Source: an uncultured Eubacterium sp. (lineage in GTDB: Bacteria; Bacillota; Clostridia; Lachnospirales; Lachnospiraceae). Taken from it: a stretch of DNA of 64,000 nt. The stretch spans positions 103,769-167,768 of the forward strand of contig CAJUTM010000003.1 in the NCBI GenBank assembly GCA_910589595.1. Direction: 5' to 3'. The translations under genes and the position numbers were made by a program. Shown here piece by piece: positions 25,901 through 33,945 of the stretch. The notes beneath the pieces are model-generated. The model was not told the DNA's origin. It worked only from the letters and a program-made list of their open reading frames with translations, and did not search any database. Each line of letters opens with the position of its first letter. The first letter of the stretch is position 1.

Positions 25901-26525
25901 TGCAGAAGAAGAGGAAGAAATGCCGATCCCCTCTTTCATGCGGCAGGAAGAAACCGATGACAAGGAAAAACAGGGGGCCGCTTACGGTACTATCTGGCAT
26001 CAGGTGATGGCGACGATTGATTTCAAGAAAGCAGTTTCCGAGGAGGCTGTCGAAGATGAGATAGCGCGTTTGTGCGAGACGGGAAGATTGCGGGAGCAGG
26101 ATGTTTCCGTGTTAAACATCAGACGGCTGAATCGTTTTTTTCGTTCTCCGCTCGGGGAAGAAATGCGTCAGGCAGAAGCGGAGGGGCGTCTGCACCGCGA
26201 GCAGCCGTTCGTCATGGGGAGAAAAGCGAGTGAGATTTTTTCCGGATGCAAGAAAGACGATACGGTGCTGGTGCAGGGCATTATAGATGGTTATTATGAG
26301 ACGGGGAACGGAATTGTCCTCATTGATTATAAGACGGACGCCTTGCGGGAAGGAGAGGAAGTCCGTCTGCTGGAGCGGTACGGAAAGCAGATGGCTTTGT
26401 ACCGGCAGGCATTGGAGGAGATGACGGGAAAACCTGTTATCCGCTGCGTATTATATTCTTTTTCATTAGGGAAAGAAGTGCTTGTATCACAGAAAAACAG
26501 AATGGAGGGTTACTATGATGTATAA
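22947..26525 (+). CDS. addA: ATP-dependent helicase/nuclease subunit AddA
   Basis: The 1192-residue UvrD/Rep-family helicase has a second RecB-type nuclease domain. Motif I is AAAGSGKTAVLVERI (about residue 22), motif II is IDEYQDSNRVQ and motif III is VGDVKQSIYRFRGG. Motif V/VI signatures MTIHKSKGLEFPVCF and LYVAMTRAEEKLILVG follow. The nuclease core near the C-terminus reads GIIDGYYETGNGIVLIDYKT. With AddB it resects DNA ends and loads RecA. The start ATG 22947 has GGGAGG seven bases upstream and lies inside addB. The end overlaps the methyltransferase start by 11 bases, so all three genes are likely cotranscribed. Confidence 0.95.
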   Translation: MSDITWTAEQKKVIEARDCNILVSAAAGSGKTAVLVERIVQRIMDRREPVDIDCFLVVTFTKAAAAQMKERLRKRLEKELKNQPDNEHLQRQIGLISSAHISTIHSFCNFVIENYFHRIGLDPSFRQATQTEGEMLFSETFAQILEEEYEAGREDFIELAEMSELNRSDDELERMVKKIYEYAMAQPFPQEFFNQMERFLEVETVEEWEQSQLVQKALAGARIRVEEIAGEQELVRRLCHESGGPAYYEPHIIEIGVYCQALLAAETYDEWRRILAAMTFLSMRKKKDDTVDEDIRKEVVERRNECKKRLQNLYKKYFAFAREESLHDLHEMRGKVRTLLRLTRRMHEAFIQEKRERNVVDFNDLEQLALSILLRWDEEKEEYVRTEAACELAEHFVEIMIDEYQDSNRVQDTLLRSVSREGLPEYSPNIFMVGDVKQSIYRFRGGCPELFADKLEAYSLADGASCRRIDLHQNFRSRGVVLEAANEVFQLVMHRDIGGVEYDERAALRAGRKMTDTELPVAKTVDVHALLGKQNIEAEGYVIAEKIKEMTDGENRLFIDKGGDYRPVEYRDIVILILAHAQGQELFDALTESGIPVVMERRQGFYDTKEITLMVSMLRIIDNPHQDIALATVLLSPAFSLMEEDLAQIRVESRDTDLYDALCSYEKADERYNKIRQFLDVLEKLRSKVTYAAVAELVQDIYDSTGIYEAVAMMKDGVQRTANMDKLMEQARQFERTTYHGLYQFVRYLEQITQQTEEAGEVNLVGEEENVVRIMTIHKSKGLEFPVCFVAGMGRRLNLPHKDFLSIAPNIGIAAPVVDNKRRTKKKNFYTTYINDCNKSENIGECIRKLYVAMTRAEEKLILVGCTLSTEAKTPDVDGRSRINTMFDMVLPAVHAHCFRLYEWEQEALLDTIQRELVQEAFENETVYNFDTTRCYNKTIRDYLIWLAAREEDSGETLPVKVSVSDLKMMSMQDDGVRDVALADYAEEEEEMPIPSFMRQEETDDKEKQGAAYGTIWHQVMATIDFKKAVSEEAVEDEIARLCETGRLREQDVSVLNIRRLNRFFRSPLGEEMRQAEAEGRLHREQPFVMGRKASEIFSGCKKDDTVLVQGIIDGYYETGNGIVLIDYKTDALREGEEVRLLERYGKQMALYRQALEEMTGKPVIRCVLYSFSLGKEVLVSQKNRMEGYYDV

Positions 26526-27258
26526 GGGTTTTGCCAATGTTTACGACCATATGATGGAGAATATTCCGTATGAGGAGTGGTGCAGTAAACTGAAATTGTA
26601 TTTAAAAGAACATGGTCTGGCGGAGGGGCGTATTTGCGAACTGGGATGTGGAACCGGAATTATGACGGAAAAGTTTGCCAAAGCGGGTTACCAGATGATT
26701 GGCCTCGACAAATCCGTTGATATGTTAGCGCTTGCCAGACAGAAGCAGGAGGAGACCAAATCGGATATTTTGTATCTCAATCAGGATATGAAAGAAATGG
26801 AGCTGGACAAATCGGTCGATGCGTGTATCAGCGTCTGTGATTCGATGAATTATCTTTTGCAGGAAGAAGAGATGTCGGCGCTTTTTGAGCGGGTAAAGAA
26901 GTATTTGACACCGGGTGGCTTGTTTATTTTTGATTTAAAGACCGTCTACTGCTATCGCAATGTTATCGGCAACCAGACATGGGTGGAGCAGGATGAGGAA
27001 GTCAGCTATATATGGGAGAATTTCTTCTATGAAGACCAGGATATCAACGAATATATGCTCACTATTTTCCGCAAACAGCCGGATTCGAATCTATACGAGC
27101 GAATGGAAGAGGCGCATTATCAGCGGGCGTATTCGCCGGAAAGGCTGAAATCGTTGTTAGCAGAAGCCGGACTGACGTTAGTAGATAGTTTTGACGAGGA
27201 TATGGAGAACCCGATTCGGGAAAACAGTGAGAGAATTTATTTGATTGCAAAGAACTAG
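26515..27258 (+). CDS. Class I SAM-dependent methyltransferase
   Basis: The 247-residue cytoplasmic enzyme transfers a methyl group from S-adenosylmethionine; the substrate is unknown. Motif I CELGCGTGIMTEKFAKAGY binds the cofactor and MIGLDKSVDMLALAR gives the acidic residue that holds its ribose. YVYDHMM-like N-termini (here FANVYDHMMENIPYEEW) are typical of the family near addAB and other loci in Clostridia. There are two adjacent ATG codons (26515 and 26518) after GGAGGG. It starts within the last codons of addA and is followed ten bases later by the SH3-domain protein. Confidence 0.88.
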   Translation: MMYKGFANVYDHMMENIPYEEWCSKLKLYLKEHGLAEGRICELGCGTGIMTEKFAKAGYQMIGLDKSVDMLALARQKQEETKSDILYLNQDMKEMELDKSVDACISVCDSMNYLLQEEEMSALFERVKKYLTPGGLFIFDLKTVYCYRNVIGNQTWVEQDEEVSYIWENFFYEDQDINEYMLTIFRKQPDSNLYERMEEAHYQRAYSPERLKSLLAEAGLTLVDSFDEDMENPIRENSERIYLIAKN

Positions 27259-27267
27259 GAGGCAGAC

Positions 27268-29163
27268 ATGGGAAACAGTAACAGATGCAGACTCACCACG
27301 GCACTGTTCGTGGGGATGATAGTATTCATTATCGTTTTTTGGGTGGCCGGAGCTCATTCGCAAGCGGCAAATCAGACGGGGATAGTAACGGCCAGTACAT
27401 TGAATGTAAGGGTTGGCGCCGGAGTAGATAATGCCATTTTGCAGCAGGACGGAAAAAACGTCACACTGTCAAATGGTTTCCGTGTGACGATTACGGAAAC
27501 GCTGACCGGATGGTACAAAGTAAGCTTTAATCTCAATGGAGTCAGTCTTTCCGGATATGTGAGTGCGGATTATATTGCCATTGAGACAGCGGCGACGTCC
27601 TCGCCGCAATCGACACAGACGCCGGTTGTGAAACCGCAGGTAATTTATCGGACAGAGACAAGTTATAAGCCGATTTCCGTGGCCGCGCGCATTTCAAAAA
27701 CAGCGCCGCTCTGTAAAAAGAACGGAAAGACACGCTATAAGGTGGCAAAAAAGAAAATCTATCTGGCAAAAAAGAAAAAGATAACCATTCAGGGCGAAAA
27801 GATAATTTCCGGGAAAAAATGGTTTAAAATATCCTTTACTTATAAGAAGAAAAAAAGAACGGCATATGTCCGTAATACTTATGTGAAAATGACGTTAAAG
27901 AAAGCTGCCAACGCTAAGATTTTCAACGTAAAAAAGAGCGTTAAGGTGCGGAAAAAGAAAGGGAACAAGGCTGCTTATAAGAAAAGCGGCGGTAAGATTA
28001 TCCGCATCGCCAAGGGCAGTACCGTTTCCATTACCAAAGATGTTTTGGAAAAGGAAACGAAATGGTATAAAATCTCGTATTCATACAAAGGAAAGACGAA
28101 CACGGGATATGTAAATTCAAAATATGTGAAGCTGGCCAAAAAGGCCCAGACAAAGAAAGTGCGGGTAACCGTACTGTCGAGCGCACAATTTGAGCAGATG
28201 ATGAAAGACCAGAGATTTCCGGAAAGTTACAAGCAGAGTCTCAGAATATTACATCAGCAATATCCGTATTGGCAGTTTCAGGCATATCACACGGGATTGC
28301 ATTGGAATACCGTAATTACCAACGAATCCAAAACCGGCGTGAACCTGATTAGCAATGCCAAAGGGCCGTCATGGAAGTCTAAGGCAGAGGATGCCTACGA
28401 CGCCGCTACCGGTAAATGGAAAGTGTTTGACGGCAGCACATGGGTGGCAGCTTCGAGGGAGGCCGTCAGTTTTTATATGGACCCGCGGAACTTTTTAAAT
28501 GACCGCACGGTATTTATGTTTGAACTGTTGGAGTATCAGCCGCAGTATCAGACAAAAACAGGTGTGAATACGATTTTATCCAATACTCCGTTTTATAAGA
28601 AAACATTTTCCTATCAGGATATCCATACCGGAGCGGGTAAGAGTATGTATTATGTAGATGCTTTTATCGAGGCGGCGAAGAGTACAAAAGTAAGTCCGTA
28701 TCATTTGGCTTCGCGCGTCAAACAGGAAGTGGTAACAAGCGCCACGACGACAAGCAGTGCAGTAACCGGAGAGGTGTCGGCGTATCCCGGCATTTACAAC
28801 TTTTATAATATTGGCGCTACGAGCAGCAGCCAGCCGGTTTTGAACGGTTTGAAGTGGGCGGCGAATAAAACGGCGGGAACTTATCTGCGGCCGTGGACTG
28901 ACCCATACCGCTCCATTGTCGGCGGCGCTCAGTATATCAGTCAGGGATATATAAGCAAAGGACAAAATACGGGATATCTGGAAAAGTTTAATGTGACGTC
29001 ATACCAGCGGTATAATCATCAGTATATGACGAATGTGGAAGCCGCTTACGAAGAAGCGATGAAGACGAAAAAAGCCTATGCCGATACAATGAATCAGACG
29101 CCGCTAGTTTTTTCCATACCGGTATTTGAAAATATGCCGGCATCGTGTTGTCCGATGCCTTGA
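27268..29163 (+). CDS. Secreted SH3-repeat protein with glucosaminidase-type domain (probable autolysin)
   Basis: The 631-residue exported protein has a signal peptide or signal anchor (about 10-34). A bacterial SH3 domain (about 38-105; TASTLNVRVGAG is its hallmark) is followed by two more basic SH3-like repeats (about 130-205 and 210-290), each ending in TAYVRNTYVKM or TGYVNSKYVKL. The C-terminal half (about 300-600) fits the endo-beta-N-acetylglucosaminidase family: FYMDPRNFLNDRTVFMFELL, then SPYHLASRVKQE with the probable catalytic Glu, and YNFYNIGATSS. It would cut peptidoglycan glycan strands during growth or separation. The repeats are extremely Lys-rich, like the Ig-like domains elsewhere in the window. 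Confidence 0.85.
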   Translation: MGNSNRCRLTTALFVGMIVFIIVFWVAGAHSQAANQTGIVTASTLNVRVGAGVDNAILQQDGKNVTLSNGFRVTITETLTGWYKVSFNLNGVSLSGYVSADYIAIETAATSSPQSTQTPVVKPQVIYRTETSYKPISVAARISKTAPLCKKNGKTRYKVAKKKIYLAKKKKITIQGEKIISGKKWFKISFTYKKKKRTAYVRNTYVKMTLKKAANAKIFNVKKSVKVRKKKGNKAAYKKSGGKIIRIAKGSTVSITKDVLEKETKWYKISYSYKGKTNTGYVNSKYVKLAKKAQTKKVRVTVLSSAQFEQMMKDQRFPESYKQSLRILHQQYPYWQFQAYHTGLHWNTVITNESKTGVNLISNAKGPSWKSKAEDAYDAATGKWKVFDGSTWVAASREAVSFYMDPRNFLNDRTVFMFELLEYQPQYQTKTGVNTILSNTPFYKKTFSYQDIHTGAGKSMYYVDAFIEAAKSTKVSPYHLASRVKQEVVTSATTTSSAVTGEVSAYPGIYNFYNIGATSSSQPVLNGLKWAANKTAGTYLRPWTDPYRSIVGGAQYISQGYISKGQNTGYLEKFNVTSYQRYNHQYMTNVEAAYEEAMKTKKAYADTMNQTPLVFSIPVFENMPASCCPMP

Positions 29164-29189
29164 GGTAAATAGTTGAGGGAGGGATGAAA

Positions 29190-30443
29190 ATGAGAGGCAG
29201 ATATTGGGTGGCCGGTATCCTTATCCTGTTTGGATGTATGCTTGGTTCCATAAGAGCCGATGCCGCCAGCGGGGTGGTGCAGTTTACAACGACCACTCCC
29301 GTAGTGACGAAAGGCGGCGTCTGTACGGTTGTCTGTCAGGTGACATCGGAAGAAGCGTTTCTGGATACTGCCTTTTCCGTCAGTTATGACGACCATGTCC
29401 TTACTTTTTTGACCGGAGGGGCAAAAGTAAAGGGAGGAAACGGACTGCTGAAAGTATCCTCGTTGGGAAATACAGAGGAAACGAAAAAAAAGACGTTTTC
29501 TTTACAGTTTGAGGCAAAGAAAAAAGGAAGCTGCCTAATTGAACTGGAAGGTCAGGCAGATATTATTGATTCGGAGGGCGGGCATTTATCGCTTTCCAGT
29601 AACCGCCTGACGGTGACAGTTCAAAAAAAGGGAGCGGTGGCGTCCCCGTCTCCCGCGCCGTCGGCGAATCCAAAGGTGACGCCGCAGCCGCTTCCTGCGA
29701 AAGAGAACCGCTTAAAGAAGTTAAGTGCACATTGCGTTTCCTTTGAGCCGAATTTTGCGCCGGAGCAGAAAGAGTACAACGTCACGGTAGACGCCGCCAC
29801 CGATAAATTGTATATCAGTTATGCGCCTATGGATGAAAAAGCAAGAGTTCTTCTGAAAGGAAACGAAGAACTGGTGAGCGGTTCCAATCGGGTGATTGTC
29901 CGTGTTCTGGCAGAGAACGGCGGAGAGCGGCAATATGTGCTGAACGTACGCAAAGAGACGGAGAAAGAGACAAAGAAACGGGAAGAGCAGGGACAGAGCC
30001 AGAAAAAGGATATGACGTTTTCGATTGCCAGACGGGGAGACGGAATCTTTATCCAGAACGCCTATGAATTTGAAGTTCTGGATGCATCGGAAGTTTCGCA
30101 GGTGCCTGCCGGATATATCCAGTCGAATATTGAGTTGAAAGGAATTACAATACCGGCATTTACGATGGAGCAGGATTTGGATAACAATTATCTGCTTCTC
30201 TACCTGAAAGGTCCGTCAAAACAAAGTACATGGTATCAGTACGACAGAGAGGAGCAGACGCTCCAGCGATATACGGGAACGATGACAGAACGTGTTAATC
30301 GGGGCGACAAAGGAGAACGAGAAGGAACGGCTGATAATTCCAATTATATATGGATAGTAATTGTTGTTGTATTGGTTATAATGCTTCTGTGTATGTTGAT
30401 TGCCATGTTGAAGATGGCGATGCAGAGAAAGAGACGGACTTGA
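29190..30443 (+). CDS. Surface protein: cohesin-like domain, cadherin-like domain, C-terminal membrane anchor
   Basis: The 417-residue protein has a signal peptide (1-26, ending DAASG). A cohesin-like beta-sandwich follows (about 28-150; SYDDHVLTFLTGG and KKKTFSLQFEAKKKGSCLIE), then a Ser-Pro linker. A cadherin-like beta-sandwich domain (about 170-250; LKKLSAHCVSFEPNFAPEQK, then YNVTVDAATDKLYISY) follows, and after a charged stretch and a further region a membrane helix (about 386-408) precedes a basic tail. It should be anchored in the membrane and face outwards. I choose ATG 29190, six bases after GAGGGAGGG, over ATG 29184. Cohesin-like folds in such proteins need not bind dockerins, and none is seen here. 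It probably forms an operon with the preceding autolysin. Confidence 0.75.
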   Translation: MRGRYWVAGILILFGCMLGSIRADAASGVVQFTTTTPVVTKGGVCTVVCQVTSEEAFLDTAFSVSYDDHVLTFLTGGAKVKGGNGLLKVSSLGNTEETKKKTFSLQFEAKKKGSCLIELEGQADIIDSEGGHLSLSSNRLTVTVQKKGAVASPSPAPSANPKVTPQPLPAKENRLKKLSAHCVSFEPNFAPEQKEYNVTVDAATDKLYISYAPMDEKARVLLKGNEELVSGSNRVIVRVLAENGGERQYVLNVRKETEKETKKREEQGQSQKKDMTFSIARRGDGIFIQNAYEFEVLDASEVSQVPAGYIQSNIELKGITIPAFTMEQDLDNNYLLLYLKGPSKQSTWYQYDREEQTLQRYTGTMTERVNRGDKGEREGTADNSNYIWIVIVVVLVIMLLCMLIAMLKMAMQRKRRT

Positions 30444-30470
30444 TTTGGGCGTTCCAAACAGGAGGAAAAG

Positions 30471-30854
30471 ATGTATATATCAATAGATTTTAATAGCGGG
30501 GAAGCATTATATGTGCAATTGTGCAATCAGATTATTCGGGCAATTGTAAAATCGGAACTGCGAGAGGGTGAAAATCTGCCCTCGGTCAGGGAGATGGCGG
30601 ACACGGTTGGAATTAATATGCACACGGTGAACAAAGCCTATGGCATTTTGCGTCAGGAGGGATATCTGACCGTAGACCAGAGGCGCGGCGCCGTCGTTGC
30701 TGTCGATATGGACAAAGTAAAAGCGATGGTAGAATTAGCTGATACACTGGATTTGGTATTAGCCCGCGCTATCTGCAAACAAGTGACGAGAGAGGAAGTC
30801 CATGAATTGGTAGACCGCATATACAAAGAATACGAAGATTATCAAAATAAATGA
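30471..30854 (+). CDS. GntR-family (YtrA type) transcriptional regulator
   Basis: The 127-residue protein is a short GntR repressor of the YtrA subfamily: an N-terminal winged helix (about 10-75; LREGENLPSVREMADTVGIN and MHTVNKAYGILRQEGYLTV) followed by a small helical dimerisation tail rather than a large ligand domain. Such regulators usually control the operon they belong to, often transporters or stress genes. Here the next gene, 16 bases downstream, is a Clp ATPase, so this regulator may take the place of CtsR in controlling it. The ribosome site AGGAGG is at 30460-30465. Confidence 0.88.
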   Translation: MYISIDFNSGEALYVQLCNQIIRAIVKSELREGENLPSVREMADTVGINMHTVNKAYGILRQEGYLTVDQRRGAVVAVDMDKVKAMVELADTLDLVLARAICKQVTREEVHELVDRIYKEYEDYQNK

Positions 30855-30870
30855 TGGGAGAGAGGAAGCA

Positions 30871-33345
30871 ATGAAAAAAGAGTTTACGGCAGAAGCCGGA
30901 AAGGCATTGAATCGGGCAGCGAAGTATGCGGCCAAAATGGGACAATACGTGGTTGGCTCCGAGCATCTTCTCTATGGATTGGGGAGCGCTCCGGGGGTGG
31001 CTTCAAGGGTACTAAAAGAAAATGGTCTGGGCAAAGATGCACTGGACTTTGAAATAAAGAATTACTGTGGAATATCTGATACCGCCCTGCTTGACAATGG
31101 CGGCAGCGAATCTTCACCGCTACTGGAAACGCTGTTGGAGAAAAGCGAAGAAGAGGCTGAGAAGGCAGGTATGGAAAAAATTGGCACGGAACATATGCTG
31201 CTGGCGATTCTCAAAGATATGTCCTGTGTCGCCTATAAAGTGCTTCTGGCGGCGGAGGCCAATATCCAGAAGATTTACATGGATGTTGTGACAACTGTCG
31301 GGGGCGATATGGCGCTGGCGAAAAATGAATTAATTGCCAGCCGTTCCCGCAATAAAAAGGGAAACTCGGAAACGCCAATGTTAGACCAGTATGCCAGAGA
31401 TTTGAATCAGTATGCGCTGGACGGGAAACTCGACCCCGTTTCCCACCGTGACGATGAAATAGAAAGCGTTATCAGTATTCTCAGCCGGCGGATGAAAAAC
31501 AATCCGTGTCTGATTGGGGAGCCGGGTGTCGGCAAGACCGCCATTGTGGAGGGGCTTGCCCAGCGCATCGCCGACGGCCATGTACCGGAAATACTGGAAG
31601 ATAAGCGTGTTCTGACTCTGGATTTGTCGGGCATGGTAGCGGGCTCAAAGTACCGCGGTGAGTTTGAGGAGAGGATTAAGCGGGCCATTCGCGAAACGAA
31701 ACAGCAGGGCAATATATTATTATTTATTGATGAATTGCATACAGTGATAGGCGCCGGAGGAGCCGAAGGGGCCATTGATGCGTCAAACATACTTAAACCG
31801 GCGATGGCGCGCGGAGAAATTCAGGTGATTGGGGCTACGACAAGAGAAGAGTACCGGAAACATGTGGAGAAAGACGCCGCTCTGGAGAGACGTTTCCAGC
31901 CGGTTGTTATTGAAGAGCCGACCGTGGCGCAGACGATTGGAATGCTCAAAGAACTGCGCAGCCGCTACGAAGAATATCACAACGTAATCATAAGCGACGA
32001 GGCGCTTGAAGCGGCGGTGACGTTATCGGCGCGCTATGTAAACGACCGTTTTCTGCCGGATAAGGCCATTGATTTGATGGACGAGGCAGCGGCGACATTC
32101 CGCCTGCAGGAATTGTACCGCAGGACGGAAGAGCAGGGCAAATGGAAAGAACAGTTGGAATCTGTCTATGAGCAAAAAGAGAAAGCGCTCATTCAGGGGA
32201 ATATGGAACTTGTGCAGGAACTTGTGCGCAAGGAAAAGGATTTGGAGAGCGGACTGCAAAAAGAAGAGAAAAAGAAACAGAAAAAGCAGAAGAAAGAGAA
32301 CGATACGATTCGGGCTTCCCATATAGCGGAAGTAGTGGCGAAATGGACGAATATTCCGGTACAGCAAATGCAGGAAGCGGAGGTAGACCGTCTGAAACGT
32401 CTGGAAGAAATCCTGCATGAAAGAGTAGTGGGGCAGGAAGAGGCCGTACAGGCAGTATCGAGAGCCGTACGCCGCGGACGTATCGGCCTCAAAGACCCGA
32501 AAAGGCCAATCGGTTCTTTTCTGTTTCTCGGTCCGACCGGTGTCGGCAAGACAGAATTGAGTAAAGCGCTGGCAGAGGCGGTGTTTGGCTCGGAGAAAGA
32601 CATGATACGCGTAGATATGTCGGAATATATGGAAAAGCAGAGTGTATCGAAGATGATTGGTTCCCCTCCGGGATACGTCGGATATGAGGAGGGCGGCCAA
32701 TTGAGTGAAAAGGTTCGCCAAAAACCATATTCGGTGCTCCTGTTCGACGAGATTGAGAAAGCGCACCCTGATGTCTTTAATATGCTGCTGCAGGTATTGG
32801 AAGACGGTCATATTACGGACGCGCACGGACGCAAGGTAGATTTTAAAAATACAATCATCATTATGACTTCCAACGCCGGAGCCAACCGTATTATATCGCC
32901 AAAGCAACTGGGCTTCGGGCAGAAAGTAAGCGAAGAAGAGAACCATAAAAAGATGAAAGAGGGCGTAATGGAAGAAGTCAAACACATTTTCAAGCCGGAA
33001 TTTATTAACCGTGTGGACGAGATGATTGTCTTCCATGCGCTAAATCAGGAAAATATCCGCTCCATTACAGATATTTTAGTGGATAATTTCATAAAACGTG
33101 TCAGAGAGCAGATGCATATGGAACTTCATATTAAGGATGAAGTCGTTGATTTTGTATCAAAGAAAGGATTTGACAAAGACTACGGCGCGAGGCCAATCCG
33201 GCGCGCCATTCAGACCGAGATTGAAGATGTGCTGGCAGAGGCTGTTTTAGCGGGCGAAATGGCCATCGGGAATGAGGCGGAAGTGGCGCTTGTCAGAGAT
33301 GGTGACAGGAAGAAAGTTTTTGTCCAAAAAATCACAAAAAAGTAA
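30871..33345 (+). CDS. clpC: ClpC-type AAA+ protease ATPase
   Basis: The 824-residue Hsp100 protein unfolds substrates for the ClpP peptidase. It has an N-terminal Clp_N domain of two repeats (1-145), AAA-1 with Walker A GEPGVGKTAIVEGLA (about 215), a linker helix region rich in Glu and Lys (about 410-480), and AAA-2 with Walker A GPTGVGKTELSKAL (about 555). The C-terminal D2-small domain starts near 730. SPKQLGFGQ in AAA-2 is a candidate ClpP-docking loop. The linker ends in a very basic KKKQKKQKK stretch. Length and order fit ClpC; mcsA, mcsB and ctsR are not adjacent, unlike in Bacillus. Confidence 0.9.
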   Translation: MKKEFTAEAGKALNRAAKYAAKMGQYVVGSEHLLYGLGSAPGVASRVLKENGLGKDALDFEIKNYCGISDTALLDNGGSESSPLLETLLEKSEEEAEKAGMEKIGTEHMLLAILKDMSCVAYKVLLAAEANIQKIYMDVVTTVGGDMALAKNELIASRSRNKKGNSETPMLDQYARDLNQYALDGKLDPVSHRDDEIESVISILSRRMKNNPCLIGEPGVGKTAIVEGLAQRIADGHVPEILEDKRVLTLDLSGMVAGSKYRGEFEERIKRAIRETKQQGNILLFIDELHTVIGAGGAEGAIDASNILKPAMARGEIQVIGATTREEYRKHVEKDAALERRFQPVVIEEPTVAQTIGMLKELRSRYEEYHNVIISDEALEAAVTLSARYVNDRFLPDKAIDLMDEAAATFRLQELYRRTEEQGKWKEQLESVYEQKEKALIQGNMELVQELVRKEKDLESGLQKEEKKKQKKQKKENDTIRASHIAEVVAKWTNIPVQQMQEAEVDRLKRLEEILHERVVGQEEAVQAVSRAVRRGRIGLKDPKRPIGSFLFLGPTGVGKTELSKALAEAVFGSEKDMIRVDMSEYMEKQSVSKMIGSPPGYVGYEEGGQLSEKVRQKPYSVLLFDEIEKAHPDVFNMLLQVLEDGHITDAHGRKVDFKNTIIIMTSNAGANRIISPKQLGFGQKVSEEENHKKMKEGVMEEVKHIFKPEFINRVDEMIVFHALNQENIRSITDILVDNFIKRVREQMHMELHIKDEVVDFVSKKGFDKDYGARPIRRAIQTEIEDVLAEAVLAGEMAIGNEAEVALVRDGDRKKVFVQKITKK

Positions 33346-33436
33346 TAGCAAAAAATCCAATTGTATTGTATACTTAAAGTAGATGAGACGTGGGCCGTAA
33401 GGCAAAAGTGTAATGGAACGAAGGAGGACTCACAAG

Positions 33437-33850
33437 ATGAGCGTGATTGAAGAACTTATTCGCAGGGATGATGCGGGTACATTAAGTTTTGGCAACTATC
33501 AATTAGACGCAAAGACGAAGAAATCAGATTTTCACTATGAGGGCGCCAGCTATAAGATTAAGACCTTTAAGGAGATTACCAAATTAGAGAAAAACGGCGC
33601 GCTTGTGTACGAATCGGTTCCCGGTTCAACGGTAACCGGCTTTCGGGGCAATAGTGAAGTTGTTGAGTTTGATGTCGAAGCGCCGGGAGACATAAGTTTT
33701 ACGTTGGAGATGGAGCCGTCTACGGAATATAAGCTGGTTGTGGACGGAGTGTCCGCAGGACGTATCCAGACAAATGTCGGAGGCAAGTTAAATGCCAGCC
33801 TTTCTTTAAACGAGGGAAGCAAATCCGGCATCAAAATCGTGAAGTGCTGA
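33437..33850 (+). CDS. Conserved protein of unknown function (137 aa)
   Basis: The 137-residue cytoplasmic protein is rich in beta-strand patterns (FSFGNYQLDAKTKK-like start, YEGASYKIKTFKEITKLEKN, then VYESVPGSTVTGF). I believe similar proteins occur widely in Lachnospiraceae without an assigned role, and I do not recognise a domain with confidence. I choose ATG 33437, which follows AAGGAGG by ten bases, over ATG 33413, which lies upstream of it. A promoter-like TATACT lies at 33369. The gene is monocistronic, with a terminator at 33876. Confidence 0.6.
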   Translation: MSVIEELIRRDDAGTLSFGNYQLDAKTKKSDFHYEGASYKIKTFKEITKLEKNGALVYESVPGSTVTGFRGNSEVVEFDVEAPGDISFTLEMEPSTEYKLVVDGVSAGRIQTNVGGKLNASLSLNEGSKSGIKIVKC

Positions 33851-33875
33851 TGATAAAAGGATGAGAGAGAATTTT

Positions 33876-33902
33876 AAGCACCGATGTTATCCATCGGTGC
33901 TT
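33876..33902 (+). terminator. Terminator before radA
   Basis: A perfect 11-base stem AAGCACCGATG, loop TTATC, CATCGGTGCTT is followed by CTACTGTTT. Confidence 0.75.
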
Positions 33903-33945
33903 CTACTGTTTAAATGGAGGGGCGTAATACGCCAAAAAGGTGAAA

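Noticed and set aside
32023..33036. Minus-strand frame of about 340 codons opposite the Clp ATPase
   Set aside because: Entirely antisense to a conserved gene, with no motif and an unnatural Phe/His/Arg composition.
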